Below, one piece after another: positions 1-28,183 of a stretch of 64,000 nt of DNA. Source of the DNA: Aurelia coerulea (Eukaryota > Cnidaria > Scyphozoa > Semaeostomeae > Ulmaridae); assembly GCA_039566865.1 (NCBI GenBank), contig CM076955.1, positions 17,281,501 to 17,345,500 of the forward strand. The letters are read 5' to 3'. Under the pieces are notes generated by a model that saw nothing but the letters and a program-made list of their open reading frames with translations, had not been told where the DNA came from and made no database searches. Every line of letters starts with the position of its first letter. Within the stretch, counting starts at the first letter, position 1. The position numbers and the translations under genes were made by a program.

Positions 1-110
1 GAGAATTTCCTTTGTCTGGGATCCCTAATCGCTTTGAATTGAGGTGTCGACAAAAGCAACTCATACTATTGTATTACAAATCTGCCCATGTTATTTTGAA
101 GATGAATTCT
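1..110 (+). repeat. Partial copy of the 20148-20741 foldback arm
   Basis: The first 110 bases closely match 20640-20750 (shared words such as AATCGCTTTGAATTG and CTATTGTATTACAAA). It is one arm of the foldback element seen complete at 20148-20741; the rest lies left of the window. Confidence 0.7.
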
Positions 111-349
111 TACATTTCACAGAGAAATAAATTAAGATATTTCTTCTCTGTTTATTTAAAATAAATTAAAATAAACAGAGAAGTTTCATTAGTTGTATGA
201 TATCCGAGATGTAAGCAGTTTTCGAACAGTCACTTCGGAGTGGATTCACTCCATCCACCAATCGAATTGCAGAAAATAATTTACACTTCCTCAAACGATG
301 TAAATTGCCTGTTTGTTGACGTAACCGGCCCCCTGTAACCAGTGGTATA

Positions 350-878
350 CCAGATAAGTGAAAAAGGCGGTCCACATTTGAAAGGCCACTGCTCCCTGGA
401 TATCAATGCAATGATATTGGGAAGTATATCAGTCAAAAGAGGGCATATTCAAATCCATTTTCAAATTTGCTTGACTCGAGGGGTGCATCACTACTCTTCT
501 GAAAAGGCGTGCGAAATTGTTTTAAACAATATGATTTTTAGGGAATTTTTTACGGATTTTTCTTGAAAACAAAAGGATTTCCTCAAAGTTGTACGAGATT
601 TTTGCAGAGCGATACGCCTCTCGACCTGACTGAAATCGGCCACTCGGTTTTGAAATTATGAAAGATTTTCTCGAGAGCCCCTATTTTGAAGTTTTCTTGA
701 AGGGGCTTTCCTGAGAAAATCCCTCATAAGTTGAGAACGGAGAATCCGATTTCAGTCTGGTAAATTTTAAAAGATGTTTGAACATGTCTATCATTAAATG
801 ATGTATTTGCCAATTTTATTGTTTTGATATCCAGGGAGCATTGACCTTTCAAATGGGAAGTATTTTTTGCTCATCTGG
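350..878. mobile_element. Family A MITE (CCGGGTGAG-type), diverged copy
   Basis: Ends are inverted repeats: left CATTTGAAAGGCCACTGCTC... with CTGGATATCAA, right TTGATATCCAGGGAGC with CCTTTCAAATG. Inside are the family words TTCTCGAGA and GAAATCGGCC. Termini have decayed to CCAGATAAG/CTCATCTGG. No coding capacity. Confidence 0.7.
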
Positions 879-1189
879 CAATGGGCCTAATTGAGCATGA
901 AGTGTTGATTTGAACAACAAATTGATTACTTTGGACAGGGCATGAAAAAATATTTTACTTCCTGCAACGGGACAAAAGGTCATATGCTTCAATTTCCTGC
1001 ATTGATGAGAAAAGTGAAATATTCAGCTTTTTTAAAAGAGGTCAGGATTTGTATGAAGTTTGCAGCAAGGGAGGTGGGACCCTATAAAACAAGCCATTTG
1101 TGATTTGTTAGAAGCATTTGAGGGAAATCCAGTCCTGCTGATCTCGTATTTGTTGTATACAATATGAATACAAATTTCCATAACTGATT

Positions 1190-3179
1190 TCCATAACGCA
1201 CACCATCTTTAAAGCGTTTGATTGTAATCCCCCTCTCGACGTTCGCTCAGTGTATCTTGATATTTCTAAAGCATTTGACAAGGTATGGCATGATGGTCTC
1301 ATTTATAAGCTTAAAAGATGTGGCGTTTCAGGACAGCTTCTTTCTCTCATACAAAGTTTTCTTAAGGATCGAAAACAGCGAACTGTTTTGAACGGGCAGT
1401 GTTCTAATTGGGGAGATATTTTGGCAGGAGTGCCCCAGGGCTCTATACTAGGACCATTGTTTTTTCTTGTATATATCAACGATCTCGCTGTTGACTTGAA
1501 ATGTAATGTCAAGCTTTTTGCCGATGATACATCCTTGTTTACAGTCGTTCAAGAACCTAATGCAGCTGCCGAGGACCTGAACCATGATCTTGAGTTGATT
1601 ACCCTGTGGGCCCATGATTGGAGGATGTCATTTAATCCAGATCCGCAAAAACAAGCCGTCGAATTACTGCTTTCTAAGAAAAAACATGAAGTAGATCACC
1701 CTGTTATACTCTTTAATAACATACCCGTGAAGAAAGTAGATGAACATAAACACCTAGGTATTATCTTGGACTCGAAGCTTTCTTTTTCAGCTCATATTAA
1801 AACTGCTATCTCTAAAACGAGAAAGGGCATTGGCTTGCTAAAATATCTCTCCAAATATTTGCCTAGACATACCCTAAACGAAATGTACAAGCTTTATGTG
1901 CGACCCCACTTAGACTATGGGGATGTTATTTATCATACCCCAGCAAAGGTATGTGAATTCAGCCAAAACATCATTTTGCCAAGTTTAATGGAAAAGCTTG
2001 AGGCTGTCCAGTATTCTGCTGCTCTAGCTGTAACAGGAACATGGAGGGGAACATCGCGTGAAAAACTCTATGCAGAGCTTGGTTGGGAGTCACTAAGTTC
2101 CCGTAGGTGGAGTAGACGCATGACTTTGTTCTACAAGATAATGAATAATCTCACTCCCTTGTATACAAAGGAGCCGATTCCACCACCTCATCAGTCGCAA
2201 TACTCTCTTCGCAATCAGGATGTTATTGGGCGATTAAGGGCAAGAACAGAAAAATATCAATCTAGTTTCTATCCTAACTGCATAACTGAATGGAATAAAC
2301 TCGATCCTGAGATTAGGATTACACCGTCCATTGCTGCCTTTAAGTCAAAGCTTTTATCAATAATTCGTCCCCCTGCAAAACCTGTCTTTGGGATTCATGA
2401 CCCATTAGGTTTATCGTATCTTTCCCAAATAAGAGTCGGTCTCAGTAAATTAAATTTTCACAAATTTAAGCACAACTTTAAGGACACCATAAACCCAATG
2501 TGCCCTACAAATGACGGTATTGAGGATACGGAGCACTTTTTGCTGCTTTGTCCTTCATTTAGCATCCAACGACGAGATCTTCTCGCTGGCCTTTCAGTAG
2601 TATTACAACCATTTGTTCAAATCAACACCCTCTCGAACAACGTTCTGGTACAACTTTTATTGTATGGTGATAAAGACCTTTCTAGTGACGTAAATAAACA
2701 TGTTCTCGAACTGACTCTAAATTTCATTCACCAAACTGGTCGGTTTGACTAAGGAAATTCTAAACCTTTGTTTTACACTTAATAATCACCAAGTCCCCTT
2801 ACCTCTATTTCTTTTGCTTGTAAGTTTGTTTCACATTGGATGTTAGGCTCATTGGGCACAAATCCATCCAAATCTGATATTGAATCTCCAATTTCACCCA
2901 TTTTGTAAAAAGACCTGCTCTGCCCAAAGTTAGCCCGACATGCAAAGTGAAACGAACCTTAGTAATTATCAGTAAAAATCGTTTATGTGTACTTTTCGTA
3001 GCCGTATATTTAATTCTAGTTTAGTTACATGTTCTCTATGTTAATGGCTGCGGAGTTGTCACGGTCTCTTGCACTCCGTGGTATCGTCCTCGTAGTTTAG
3101 TAAAGTAGCTTGTACGTAGTGTCTTAAGTAGTTCGTTCTTGTAAAATTTTATATTGAATATAAAAAAAAAAAAAAAAAA
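1190..3179 (+). mobile_element. 5'-truncated non-LTR retrotransposon (jockey/CR1-like) with 3' hairpin and poly-A
   Basis: It contains the C-terminal reverse transcriptase ORF (1250-2752), a 3' UTR of about 400 bases, a stem-loop at 3048-3081 shared with other tails in this window, and an A run of about 18 at 3161-3179. No endonuclease domain or ORF1 is present, as expected for 5' truncation during reverse transcription. The 5' border is uncertain. Confidence 0.85.
1250..2752 (+). CDS. Reverse transcriptase C-terminal part of a LINE (5'-truncated)
   Basis: 500 uninterrupted codons beginning inside the RT palm. DISKAFDKVWHDGL is motif A, VPQGSILGPLFFLVYINDL is the B-region signature, and FADD at residues 90-93 is the catalytic motif (F in place of the commoner Y). 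A thumb and a Cys/His-containing tail follow (CPTNDGIEDTEHFLLLCPSF, the usual C-x-x-x-x-E-x-x-x-H-x-x-x-x-C pattern of jockey/CR1-type ORF2 ends). The fingers and the APE endonuclease are missing. The first codon is GTG; there is no authentic start, so the copy cannot move by itself. The long open frame suggests a fairly recent insertion. Confidence 0.9.
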   Translation: MYLDISKAFDKVWHDGLIYKLKRCGVSGQLLSLIQSFLKDRKQRTVLNGQCSNWGDILAGVPQGSILGPLFFLVYINDLAVDLKCNVKLFADDTSLFTVVQEPNAAAEDLNHDLELITLWAHDWRMSFNPDPQKQAVELLLSKKKHEVDHPVILFNNIPVKKVDEHKHLGIILDSKLSFSAHIKTAISKTRKGIGLLKYLSKYLPRHTLNEMYKLYVRPHLDYGDVIYHTPAKVCEFSQNIILPSLMEKLEAVQYSAALAVTGTWRGTSREKLYAELGWESLSSRRWSRRMTLFYKIMNNLTPLYTKEPIPPPHQSQYSLRNQDVIGRLRARTEKYQSSFYPNCITEWNKLDPEIRITPSIAAFKSKLLSIIRPPAKPVFGIHDPLGLSYLSQIRVGLSKLNFHKFKHNFKDTINPMCPTNDGIEDTEHFLLLCPSFSIQRRDLLAGLSVVLQPFVQINTLSNNVLVQLLLYGDKDLSSDVNKHVLELTLNFIHQTGRFD

Positions 3180-3892
3180 TACAAATTTTACTTGCAATAC
3201 AATTGATGTTCGGTAACTTTTTCTTGACTTTGTAAGTTATTTTTCTTATTTTGACAAATGGGAAATGGAGTGACACAAGGAAAAGGACTTATTTTGATGA
3301 ATTTCTACAGGAAATTATGAAATAGAAATTTTCTGCGACCTCCCGGTGGAAAGGTCAGGTGTCTTTTCATGCCCTGACTTTGAATACACCACTCATTTTG
3401 CAAATTATTCAAAATCATTCTATACGAAATTTTAGAGGCCAGGCTCGGATTCAGGGCCCAAAATGTAATCTCACTACGAGTTTTCACGTTACTAGTGGCA
3501 TTAATGTTGATTTTATAACGATTTAAAGTTTAAAAATCTATGAGGGATTTGACCGTGAATTATGTATGACTCAGGCTGTAAAGTTTCACCCCGAACGATT
3601 TTCCACGGTCAAAGCCCTTACAAATTTTTAATTTTTATATCCTCATGAAATCAACACTGCTAATACACAGGGCAGATTCTTTTGGTAAATCTTCTAAAGA
3701 TGTTCAACTTGCAAGGGATTTTAGTTGTGTTCTTCTTTCCTCTTCTATAGGTTATAGAACCGAGATCTGTTAGAAACTTTTCAATTGTAGATCAAATTAC
3801 ACTTTTAATTGCATCCAATTTGAAGACAGTTTCCGATGAACTGTATTAGAAACAAGTGTTGATAAGTCTTATGCAAAAATTATATTTCTTAG
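2753..3892. other. LINE 3' UTR, then unassigned intronic DNA
   Basis: 2753-3179 is the LINE tail. From 3180 to 3892 I see AT-rich sequence including a loose inverted repeat (GAATTTCTACAGG... to 3660) but no convincing exon. An open stretch after an AG at about 3752 was considered and rejected. Confidence 0.4.
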
Positions 3893-21839
<17,947 letters not shown>

Positions 21840-21971
21840 AGACATGTGAAATTCCAGGTTGTAAAATGTAATGTTTATTTTCTAAAATGTTGGAGAATTT
21901 GCTAAATGTTTTGATCAAATATGCTGTAAATGACTTGTAAGGCCAAGCAAACGAGGAAGACTGAGTGAGTG

Positions 21972-21977
21972 AATAAA
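21972..21977 (+). terminator. Polyadenylation signal AATAAA of the Munc13-4/BAIAP3-like gene
   Basis: A canonical AATAAA lies about 130 bases after the stop codon, before the next repeat begins at 22046. It probably ends the mRNA with a short 3' UTR; no cDNA evidence is available. Confidence 0.5.
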
Positions 21978-22045
21978 GTTAAAATGTTTGCAAGTCGGTA
22001 GTTTGCTTGCGATTCATCGGATTTCTTCAAAAACTGATTCTCATA

Positions 22046-22594
22046 CCGGGTGTCCCAATGAAAAGTATTCCCATTTGAAAAATCACAAAAATTCGATGAT
22101 CTAACCTGATGCAAATTTTCTTTTTGACCTCTTTTGTCAATGATGCAAATATATTCAAGGATGATAACATTTTTGTTTTTCATCACTTAAAGAGTATGAA
22201 ATAACGCATTGAAAACCCTCATTCTGAGCTATATTCTTTAAACAACATCGTTCATCTTGCCTAAGATCCATTATATTGAGATTTTTCACTGTCCGTTAAG
22301 TCTAAGATAATAATTTCCGCCTTTTTCTGACATTTGTGACCAAACTAGAAGCTTAATATACACAAAGAAATTGATCTGCTAATCACCAGTGCTTTTTGCA
22401 GTATGTTTCAAAATCAAGCAGCCCTGAAAAGAGCTAAATTTACCAATTTTGAATTCAATCACGAAATCAGTGATGACCGGGAAAAATAATTTGATCATTG
22501 ATCTCCATGCCAAAAAAAAGAAATTTGAAGATCGGTTCTTTGAAGAAATTATGGTGATTTTCCAAACAGGTGTACTTGGGTATTGGGACACCTG
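22046..22594. mobile_element. Family B MITE (CCGGGTGTCCC-type), uninterrupted
   Basis: Left TA + CCGGGTGTCCCAATGAAAAG, right TTGGGACACCTG. On its minus strand GCTTCTAGTTTGGTCAC gives the empty site for the insertion at 9851. Intergenic, just after the Munc13-4-like gene. Confidence 0.8.
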
Positions 22595-23277
22595 CTAATC
22601 TAGCTAACATGTCAGCTTCTCAAGTTACTAACTGTTTTGTAGAAGTGTTTTCTCCCGGAATCCTTCAAAAGAAACCTGAGCTCCTGGGTCAAATTTGCTA
22701 ACATTGAAGCTCCACAACGATGACAATTTAACTCAATCAGGCTTGGTTGCTGCTGAGATAAACCGTTGTTTAGTTACCGGGCCTACCTTACTATTATTTT
22801 ACACTTGGAACTTGGAATTTGTTTGCCCGTTGTTTGTCTATTTTTCAGTTTTGTCAGTTTGAATTATTTGCAGTTTTCATCAATGATGATAGCCCTGTTT
22901 TGAAGCATTCTGACATGAAGCAATTTTCAAAATCGCATGTAGCGTGAGGTACGACCGATTTTGACAAACTCAAGTTTTTGGTATCTAAGGTATGCTGTTG
23001 AAGAGCGTGGCCATGATGCAATATGCTGCTTGGTTTGGTCAGTTGAAGCAATGAATACCTTCTGAAAAACTGTCTCCAAAAATGTGTTGATTCCTTCATT
23101 CTCAGTTGAAGTCGAACCATCGCCACCTTTCCCAATTTGATTGGGAGCACGAAATTGCCAGAAAAGCAGAGATCAGTCTTTTTCCAATGAGTAAATCTTA
23201 CCACACGACTTCAGATCTATCTCGATCTTAAAGAACCATTGTCACCCATAGTACTTTGCGGGCACGCTGAAAGTTCA

Positions 23278-23411
23278 GACTGTCGGAAAATCAGATTTGG
23301 CCTTGGCGGAAGCCATGGATCCTCATCATAAAAAGTTTGATTTCAGCAGTTGAACTACTGCACTATGGATCTATAGTTTCCATTTAGGCCAATTTGATTT
23401 TCAGACAGTCT
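23278..23411. repeat. Short inverted repeat
   Basis: GACTGTCGGAAAATCAGATTT and AATTTGATTTTCAGACAGTC are near-perfect complements around about 90 bases; probably a small MITE. Confidence 0.6.
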
Positions 23412-23475
23412 TAAATTGTAGGTTTAAACACCGCAATACAACAAAAACAACAGCAAATGGTTGAATAAATTTTAT

Positions 23476-23513
23476 GCCAATATTTCGTCCTGCCATGCAG
23501 ACTTCTTCAGGGC
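23476..23513 (-). ncRNA. Hammerhead-ribozyme-like motif (Penelope-element type)
   Basis: On the minus strand: GCC, CUGAAGA (core CUGANGA), then a stem-loop GUCUGC-AUG-GCAGGAC, then GAAA, then UAUU and GGC. GAAAUAUU can be read as a two-base-pair stem III without a loop, as in motifs described from Penelope-like retroelements, and GCC/GGC as stem I. An extra A after the core and a bulged G in stem II weaken it. No reverse transcriptase was found beside it. Confidence 0.35.
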
Positions 23514-23981
23514 TGTAATGTGTAGTTAACGCTACAATTAATGCTTAAATTGTAGCTTGCCTGCAAAGGATCCTGGGTAATACTGGCTTTTAGACCTTCA
23601 CAAAAAAGTGGAGTGGACCTGTTAGACTGAGAACTTTTAATTTCGTAATCCAATGTTTGTTTCTTGTTGGTGCTGTCAGTAGTTGTTATTGATAGTTCTA
23701 TATATTCGTGGTACTTTAAAGATGTATTTTGGGGATAATTCAGTGCACTTCAGAGGTTTAAAACGTTATTTATTTTTAACTACATAGTAAATGCTGAAAG
23801 TTTAAAACTTGGGTAATGAATAGAGTATGTTGTAGATTTAGAATGAAAGATGATTTGCATTATGGTTTAGCAGCTACTGCAGTATATTTTCACTTGCATT
23901 TTGGGGTTGCATTTCAGGAAGTAACCAAGTTAAGAAATTAGCAAGAGCAATGTCAGGTTAGACGTACGATGATTTCCTAAC

Positions 23982-24489
23982 ATAGGGCTCAGATCTTTAA
24001 AATGGTCGGTGTAAAATTCTATCACAGTGTTCTTTGAAATAAATGGCTTGGAAGGAACTAAGGGTTTTTTTGCTGTAAATCTGCCGTGGAAATTTATTGA
24101 TATCTTGATTTTGTTTCAAAATGGCGGCATTTATTAAGTTTGAGGCTACGACGTCATCAATTTTCCAAATCCTAAACCAGAAAAGCTACAGATTTCTGCT
24201 TGCCATGATATTGTAGACCTTCATAAACTATGGCTTTCCTTGAAGATTATATCATTTTCCCTCTATTGGTTTAGGATTTACGATGATTTAAAGTTTTTCA
24301 AAATTGTCCATCATTTTTTTCAAAAATGATTAAATTGCCGCCATTTTGAAAAAAATCAAGATATCAAAAATTTCCATGGCAAATTTACAGCAAAGTGCCA
24401 TGAGTTCCTTTCAAGCCATTCAATTCAAAGACAAATGCCATAAAATTCTACACCTACCTTTTTAAAGATTTGAAACATTTAAGCCCTAT
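23982..24489. mobile_element. Family F MITE (ATAGGGCTCAAATC-type)
   Basis: Ends ATAGGGCTCAGATCTTTAAA and TTTAAAGATTTGAAAC...AAGCCCTAT are inverted; next to them GGTCGGTGTAAAATTCTAT mirrors ATAAAATTCTACACCTACC. Interior shares AAATGGCGGCA with copies at 56489 and 60796. Confidence 0.75.
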
Positions 24490-24939
24490 GCTCGATTTTC
24501 TTCCCAGTTATTGCTATTACTACTGTAACTATCATGCGATCATTGCTCAAACTAGGACTCACAGCATATAAATCAAATGTTTAAAAAACATGGATTGATT
24601 GATGCATCGTTCGTTAGATTTGATGTTGTTGGGGAGACGAGATCGCTTTGTCCGAGGAAACTTATGTGTCCCCCCGTGCAATGGGTTAAAGCGCATGCGC
24701 TCGTCAGCTTCAACCCCCAAAACGCTACTGCGCATGAGCTTTAACCTACTGCACGGGGGAAGCATGGGGATATTTGGTTATAAATGTTCATTGGCAATAT
24801 TTGATATCTTGATGATTTTCAGGCGTTGTATTTTCATTTTTAAAATCTTTGAAAAAAATCTAAATCGTTGTGAATCCTAAATTAATGGGGAAAAAGGTAC
24901 AATCTTCCAGAAAAACCATAGTTTATGAAGGTCTAATAT

Positions 24940-25147
24940 GGCGATGAACAAGTAAATAAAGTAATTATGAGCACTTGGATGCGAATTGAAATGAGCTCGA
25001 CGTTTCGAGCATGGCCCGTTGGCTTGATAACGGACTATGCTCGAAGCGTCGTGCTTATTTCAATTCGCATCAAAGTGCTCATATTTTACTTTAATTACTT
25101 GTTTATCATTGCACAATTGCACTACACGCAACAAGAAGATTTTTTTG
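24940..25147. mobile_element. Palindromic element with candidate 8-bp TSD TCTAATAT
   Basis: GAGCACTTGGATGCGAATTG and CAATTCGCATCAAAGTGCTC form a long hairpin around CGACGTTTCGAGCATG/CATGCTCGAAGCGTCG-like arms. TCTAATAT occurs at 24932-24939 and 25148-25155. It interrupts an F-type repeat (AGGTCTA...GCAAGCAGAAAT is contiguous in other copies). The right end carries an extra 40-base tail with no left partner. Confidence 0.6.
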
Positions 25148-25531
25148 TCTAATATAGCGGTAAGCAGAAATTTGTAGCTCTTGTGGTTTGCTATTTAATA
25201 ATTTGGTGATGTGACAGCTAGAAACTGTTTGAAACTAAGAAGATGCGGTGATTTTTTAAAATGATCAAGATGTCACTTACGGATTCAAGCAATAAGTTCA
25301 ATACTCCACTCGCTGCGAATTCTATGTTATTTCTGGGACACCAGGCACGTTACCCAAATGTTTCTTTTTTGCCCGAAGAAACTCTTTGTTCAGTTTGAAC
25401 AGAAGACAGTTCAAATTTAATATCAGTTAAGAAATTATTGATTGGTAACAATAATATCTCGTTTAGTTTGTACTGTTATATTACTCGTTAACTTGTTCCA
25501 CATGAGTCACAGGGAGCACCCTTAAAAATTA

Positions 25532-25716
25532 GCAGGAGCAAACGAAATGCGGCTTCTGCGAGTGAGACGCGGCGAAAAGCGGCATCTGTGGAGGAGCAAT
25601 GAACGTGTGCTTTGTGGCTTTCTCCTCCGCAAAGTGCACAACGTTCACTGTTCCTCCACAGATGCCACTTTTCGCCATGTCTCACTCGCAGAAGCCGCAT
25701 TTCGTTTGCTTTCTGC
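25532..25716. repeat. 185-bp near-palindrome
   Basis: Arms of about 75 bases: AACGAAATGCGGCTTCTGCG at the left, CGCAGAAGCCGCATTTCGTT at the right, then GTGAGAC...GCGGCGAAAAG vs CTTTTCGCCATGTCTCAC. GC-richer than its surroundings; noncoding, so the mirrored ORFs on both strands are by-products. Confidence 0.85.
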
Positions 25717-25910
25717 TACTTGTAAATGGGGCGCGACGAGTTTCGAGTTGAACGAAAGTTGCGAGTTGGAAACTCAAAAGTGCGAGTTGCCTGTTTTCTT
25801 TTAAATGAATGCATTTTTCGCCAAATAAAACGGTTTTTTGAAGTTGCAATTGAATTTGGAACTGTTTTGTGGATTTCCCTTTATAACCAAACGTTTTTAA
25901 GCCGTTGGTA

Positions 25911-25979
25911 ATTTTTGATTACAAAGTCCAACTTTGTAATCTAAGAGGGGGCTCCAGGTCAGTCAGAAAGAAAGTCAGT

Positions 25980-26010
<31 letters not shown>

Positions 26011-26283
26011 TCCGTCACGCTCGTTAAAGCAATTGATTAACGTTTTATCTCTGCTAATTGGCCCTGAAATAAAGAAAGCGCACAGAAAGCGCATACAAGA
26101 CAGAAGTTTCCCGCGATCCGATAGTAACATTTGACGTCGGCTTTTTTCATATTAGACAGATTTGACACCATAAGATGGATAAATCACCTTGATGTTTACC
26201 CTGGCACAACAACAAATTTACGCAGAATTGGCACGTTCTTGACTTCATTTGCAGCTTAATTATGTTAAAACAATCGTTTCTAG
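25911..26283. repeat. Repeat K copy 2 with (GAAA)n
   Basis: Starts TTGATTACAAAGTCCAAC/TTTGTAATC and includes a GAAA tract (25979-26009); ends GTTAAAACAATCGTTT. Nearly identical to 26529-26891 in direct orientation, spaced by about 245 bases. Confidence 0.8.
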
Positions 26284-26528
26284 TCTTTATAAGAAGCCAA
26301 TTAAAAGAAGCTACAGGCCTATTATAATGTGCAGCCTTCATTCCCCTAAGTCGTTCACGAATACTACTGTAATGCAATAAGCTGGGGTCTTGCCTTAGTT
26401 GTCTTGAAAGAAAATTAAAGGAGAAGCATTAATTCGTTGTCTTTCCCTTTCAAGACGACTTGTGCAAGTCCATGTTAAATTGTTGAGCTCAGAAAAGAAA
26501 TTGAAGTAAATTGAGCTCTGTTGAGGGT

Positions 26529-26579
26529 GTTTTTGATTACAAAGTCCTTTGTAATCTAAGAGGGGGCTCCAGGTCAGTC

Positions 26580-26613
<34 letters not shown>

Positions 26614-26891
26614 TAAGGTAGTCACGCTCGTTAAAGCAATTGATTAACGTTTTACCTCTGCTAATTGGCACTGAAATAAAGAAAGCGCACAGAAAGCGCA
26701 CACAAGACAGAAGTTTCCCGCGATCCTATAGCAACATTTGACGTCGGCTTATTTCATGTTAGACAGATTTGACACCATAAGATGGATAAATCACCATGAT
26801 GTTTACCCTGGCACAACAACAAATTTACCCAGAATTGGCACGTTCTTGACTTCATTAGCAGCTTAATTATGTTAAAACAATCGTTTTCTAG
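26529..26891. repeat. Repeat K copy 3 with (GAAA)n
   Basis: Direct duplicate of 25911-26283, with a longer GAAA run (26581-26612) and a few substitutions. Confidence 0.8.
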
Positions 26892-26912
26892 AACGAACGC
26901 ATCGTTAGCCAC

Positions 26913-27098
26913 TTATTGATAGTATTCATTATGCAAATAAGTCAAGTTTAGAGGATGATGTAACCGGCGGCCTGCACAGAGGCTAGCATTCGCAGCATCA
27001 CCGAAGGTAGAACACTGATAGAAGGACCCTCCTCCTACACAGCTACGGATGCAAACGTCGCAGGTGAAGTTGAGAGGAAAGGTGCAGGATCCCAGCAA
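26913..27098 (-). other. Doubtful Cys-rich ORF or exon fragment
   Basis: The minus strand encodes a short stretch dense in cysteine (CDVCIRSCVGGGSFYQCSTF, then SLCAGRR), unlike the surrounding repeats. Cysteine spacing hints at a secreted disulfide-rich module, but I see no signal peptide, no clear splice partners and no family I recognise. It could equally be chance. Confidence 0.2.
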
Positions 27099-27659
27099 AC
27101 AATGGTTCCATTAACTGGGGGAAGGCACGTGATCACACTGAACCAAAACATCTTCATGCATATGATTCTGCACAGAGGTTATTTTCGTAACTACTTGTCT
27201 CAAACTAGATGCCCGCAAATAGAAACGTTCTGCAGGGTTCTGCATAAACATAAGCAATTTTGTATTATCGGAAATCTCTCATGACATTTAATTTGAGACA
27301 TACAAGGCGCTTGATTTTCTATGGAAGGCGACTTTAGGAGCAACACTCACTGTAGCTAAAAACAACATCAACGATCATGATCATTTGGGGTTATGAAGAA
27401 ATCAATTTTCAGATTTTCTTATGCTTGCTTAGCTCAGGACGGACTTTGTAATCATCCAAAAGGATCTTATGTTTCGATTTGGATAAGCATCTTCAACAAA
27501 GGCAAATTCGAGAGGCAATCACACTCCTGTAAAATCTAGTGCTATTTGGCAAAAACCCTTTGCTTTTCAAGGAATTGGTAACAATTCCCTATACACCCTC
27601 TTGCTTTTCAAATTTCGTAGGTATTGTCGACGGAGTGATGAAATCTGAAGTTTTTTTCA

Positions 27660-27775
27660 CCGAACTCGCAACTTCCATTTCAAATGTACCAACTCGCACT
27701 TTTCACTATTAACTCGCAACTCACAGAAAGCACCAACTTGCAACTCGTAACTTGCAACTCGCACTTTACCAATCC
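27660..27775. repeat. Degenerate array of AACTCGCA-like words
   Basis: About ten copies of (C)AACT(C/T)GCA with variable spacers in 115 bases. The reverse-complement words (GTTGCGAGTTGG, AGTGCGAGTTGC) occur at 25735-25792, so the two arrays face each other across 1.9 kb and may be the subterminal repeats of one element. Confidence 0.5.
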
Positions 27776-28183
27776 ACCTTGGTGTGAAGATGATTGTGGT
27801 CGGTGGTCAGCTTGTCCTAACCAACTTCTCAATTCTAAATAAAATACTGATTAATTTGATTTGATGCTGTCATCTTTATTTTATTACATTCAAGCATTTT
27901 CATACATTTCACATTCAAACTACCGTTTCATCGATATTAGCGGGGACTTGAAATTAATTTTTAATTGCAGCAAACAATACTGTTTGTTCTGAGGCAACTG
28001 GTTAAGGAAAAGGCTCGTTTGCACACGAGCTACGAATCAATTAAAGTGCGATTTGTTTCTATGCGTGGTAAAGCGAAGTCACAACAGTGTTAGAGGAAGA
28101 CTTGGCCTACGCTTTCTCCACGTGGAAGTCTGTAAATCATGCCAATTTGAACGCAGATGTGATTTTGGAAAGTAGAAGCAAAG

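Larger units (their letters stand above)
21978..28183. other. Intergenic region between the Munc13-4-like gene and TMEM220
   Basis: Holds a family B MITE (22046-22594), a short inverted repeat (23278-23411), a hammerhead-like motif (23476-23513), F-type repeats, palindromes at 24940 and 25532, two K repeats with GAAA tracts and an array of AACTCGCA-like words. No convincing gene seen apart from a doubtful Cys-rich minus-strand ORF at 26913-27098. Confidence 0.6.

Noticed and set aside
3752..3850. Open stretch after an AG as a possible further upstream exon of the Munc13-4-like gene
   Set aside because: No donor in the right phase to join exon 3893-3961, and the residues do not resemble the family.
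22854..23204. Minus-strand 116-residue ORF
   Set aside because: No known motif or good start context; chance opening in intergenic DNA cannot be excluded.
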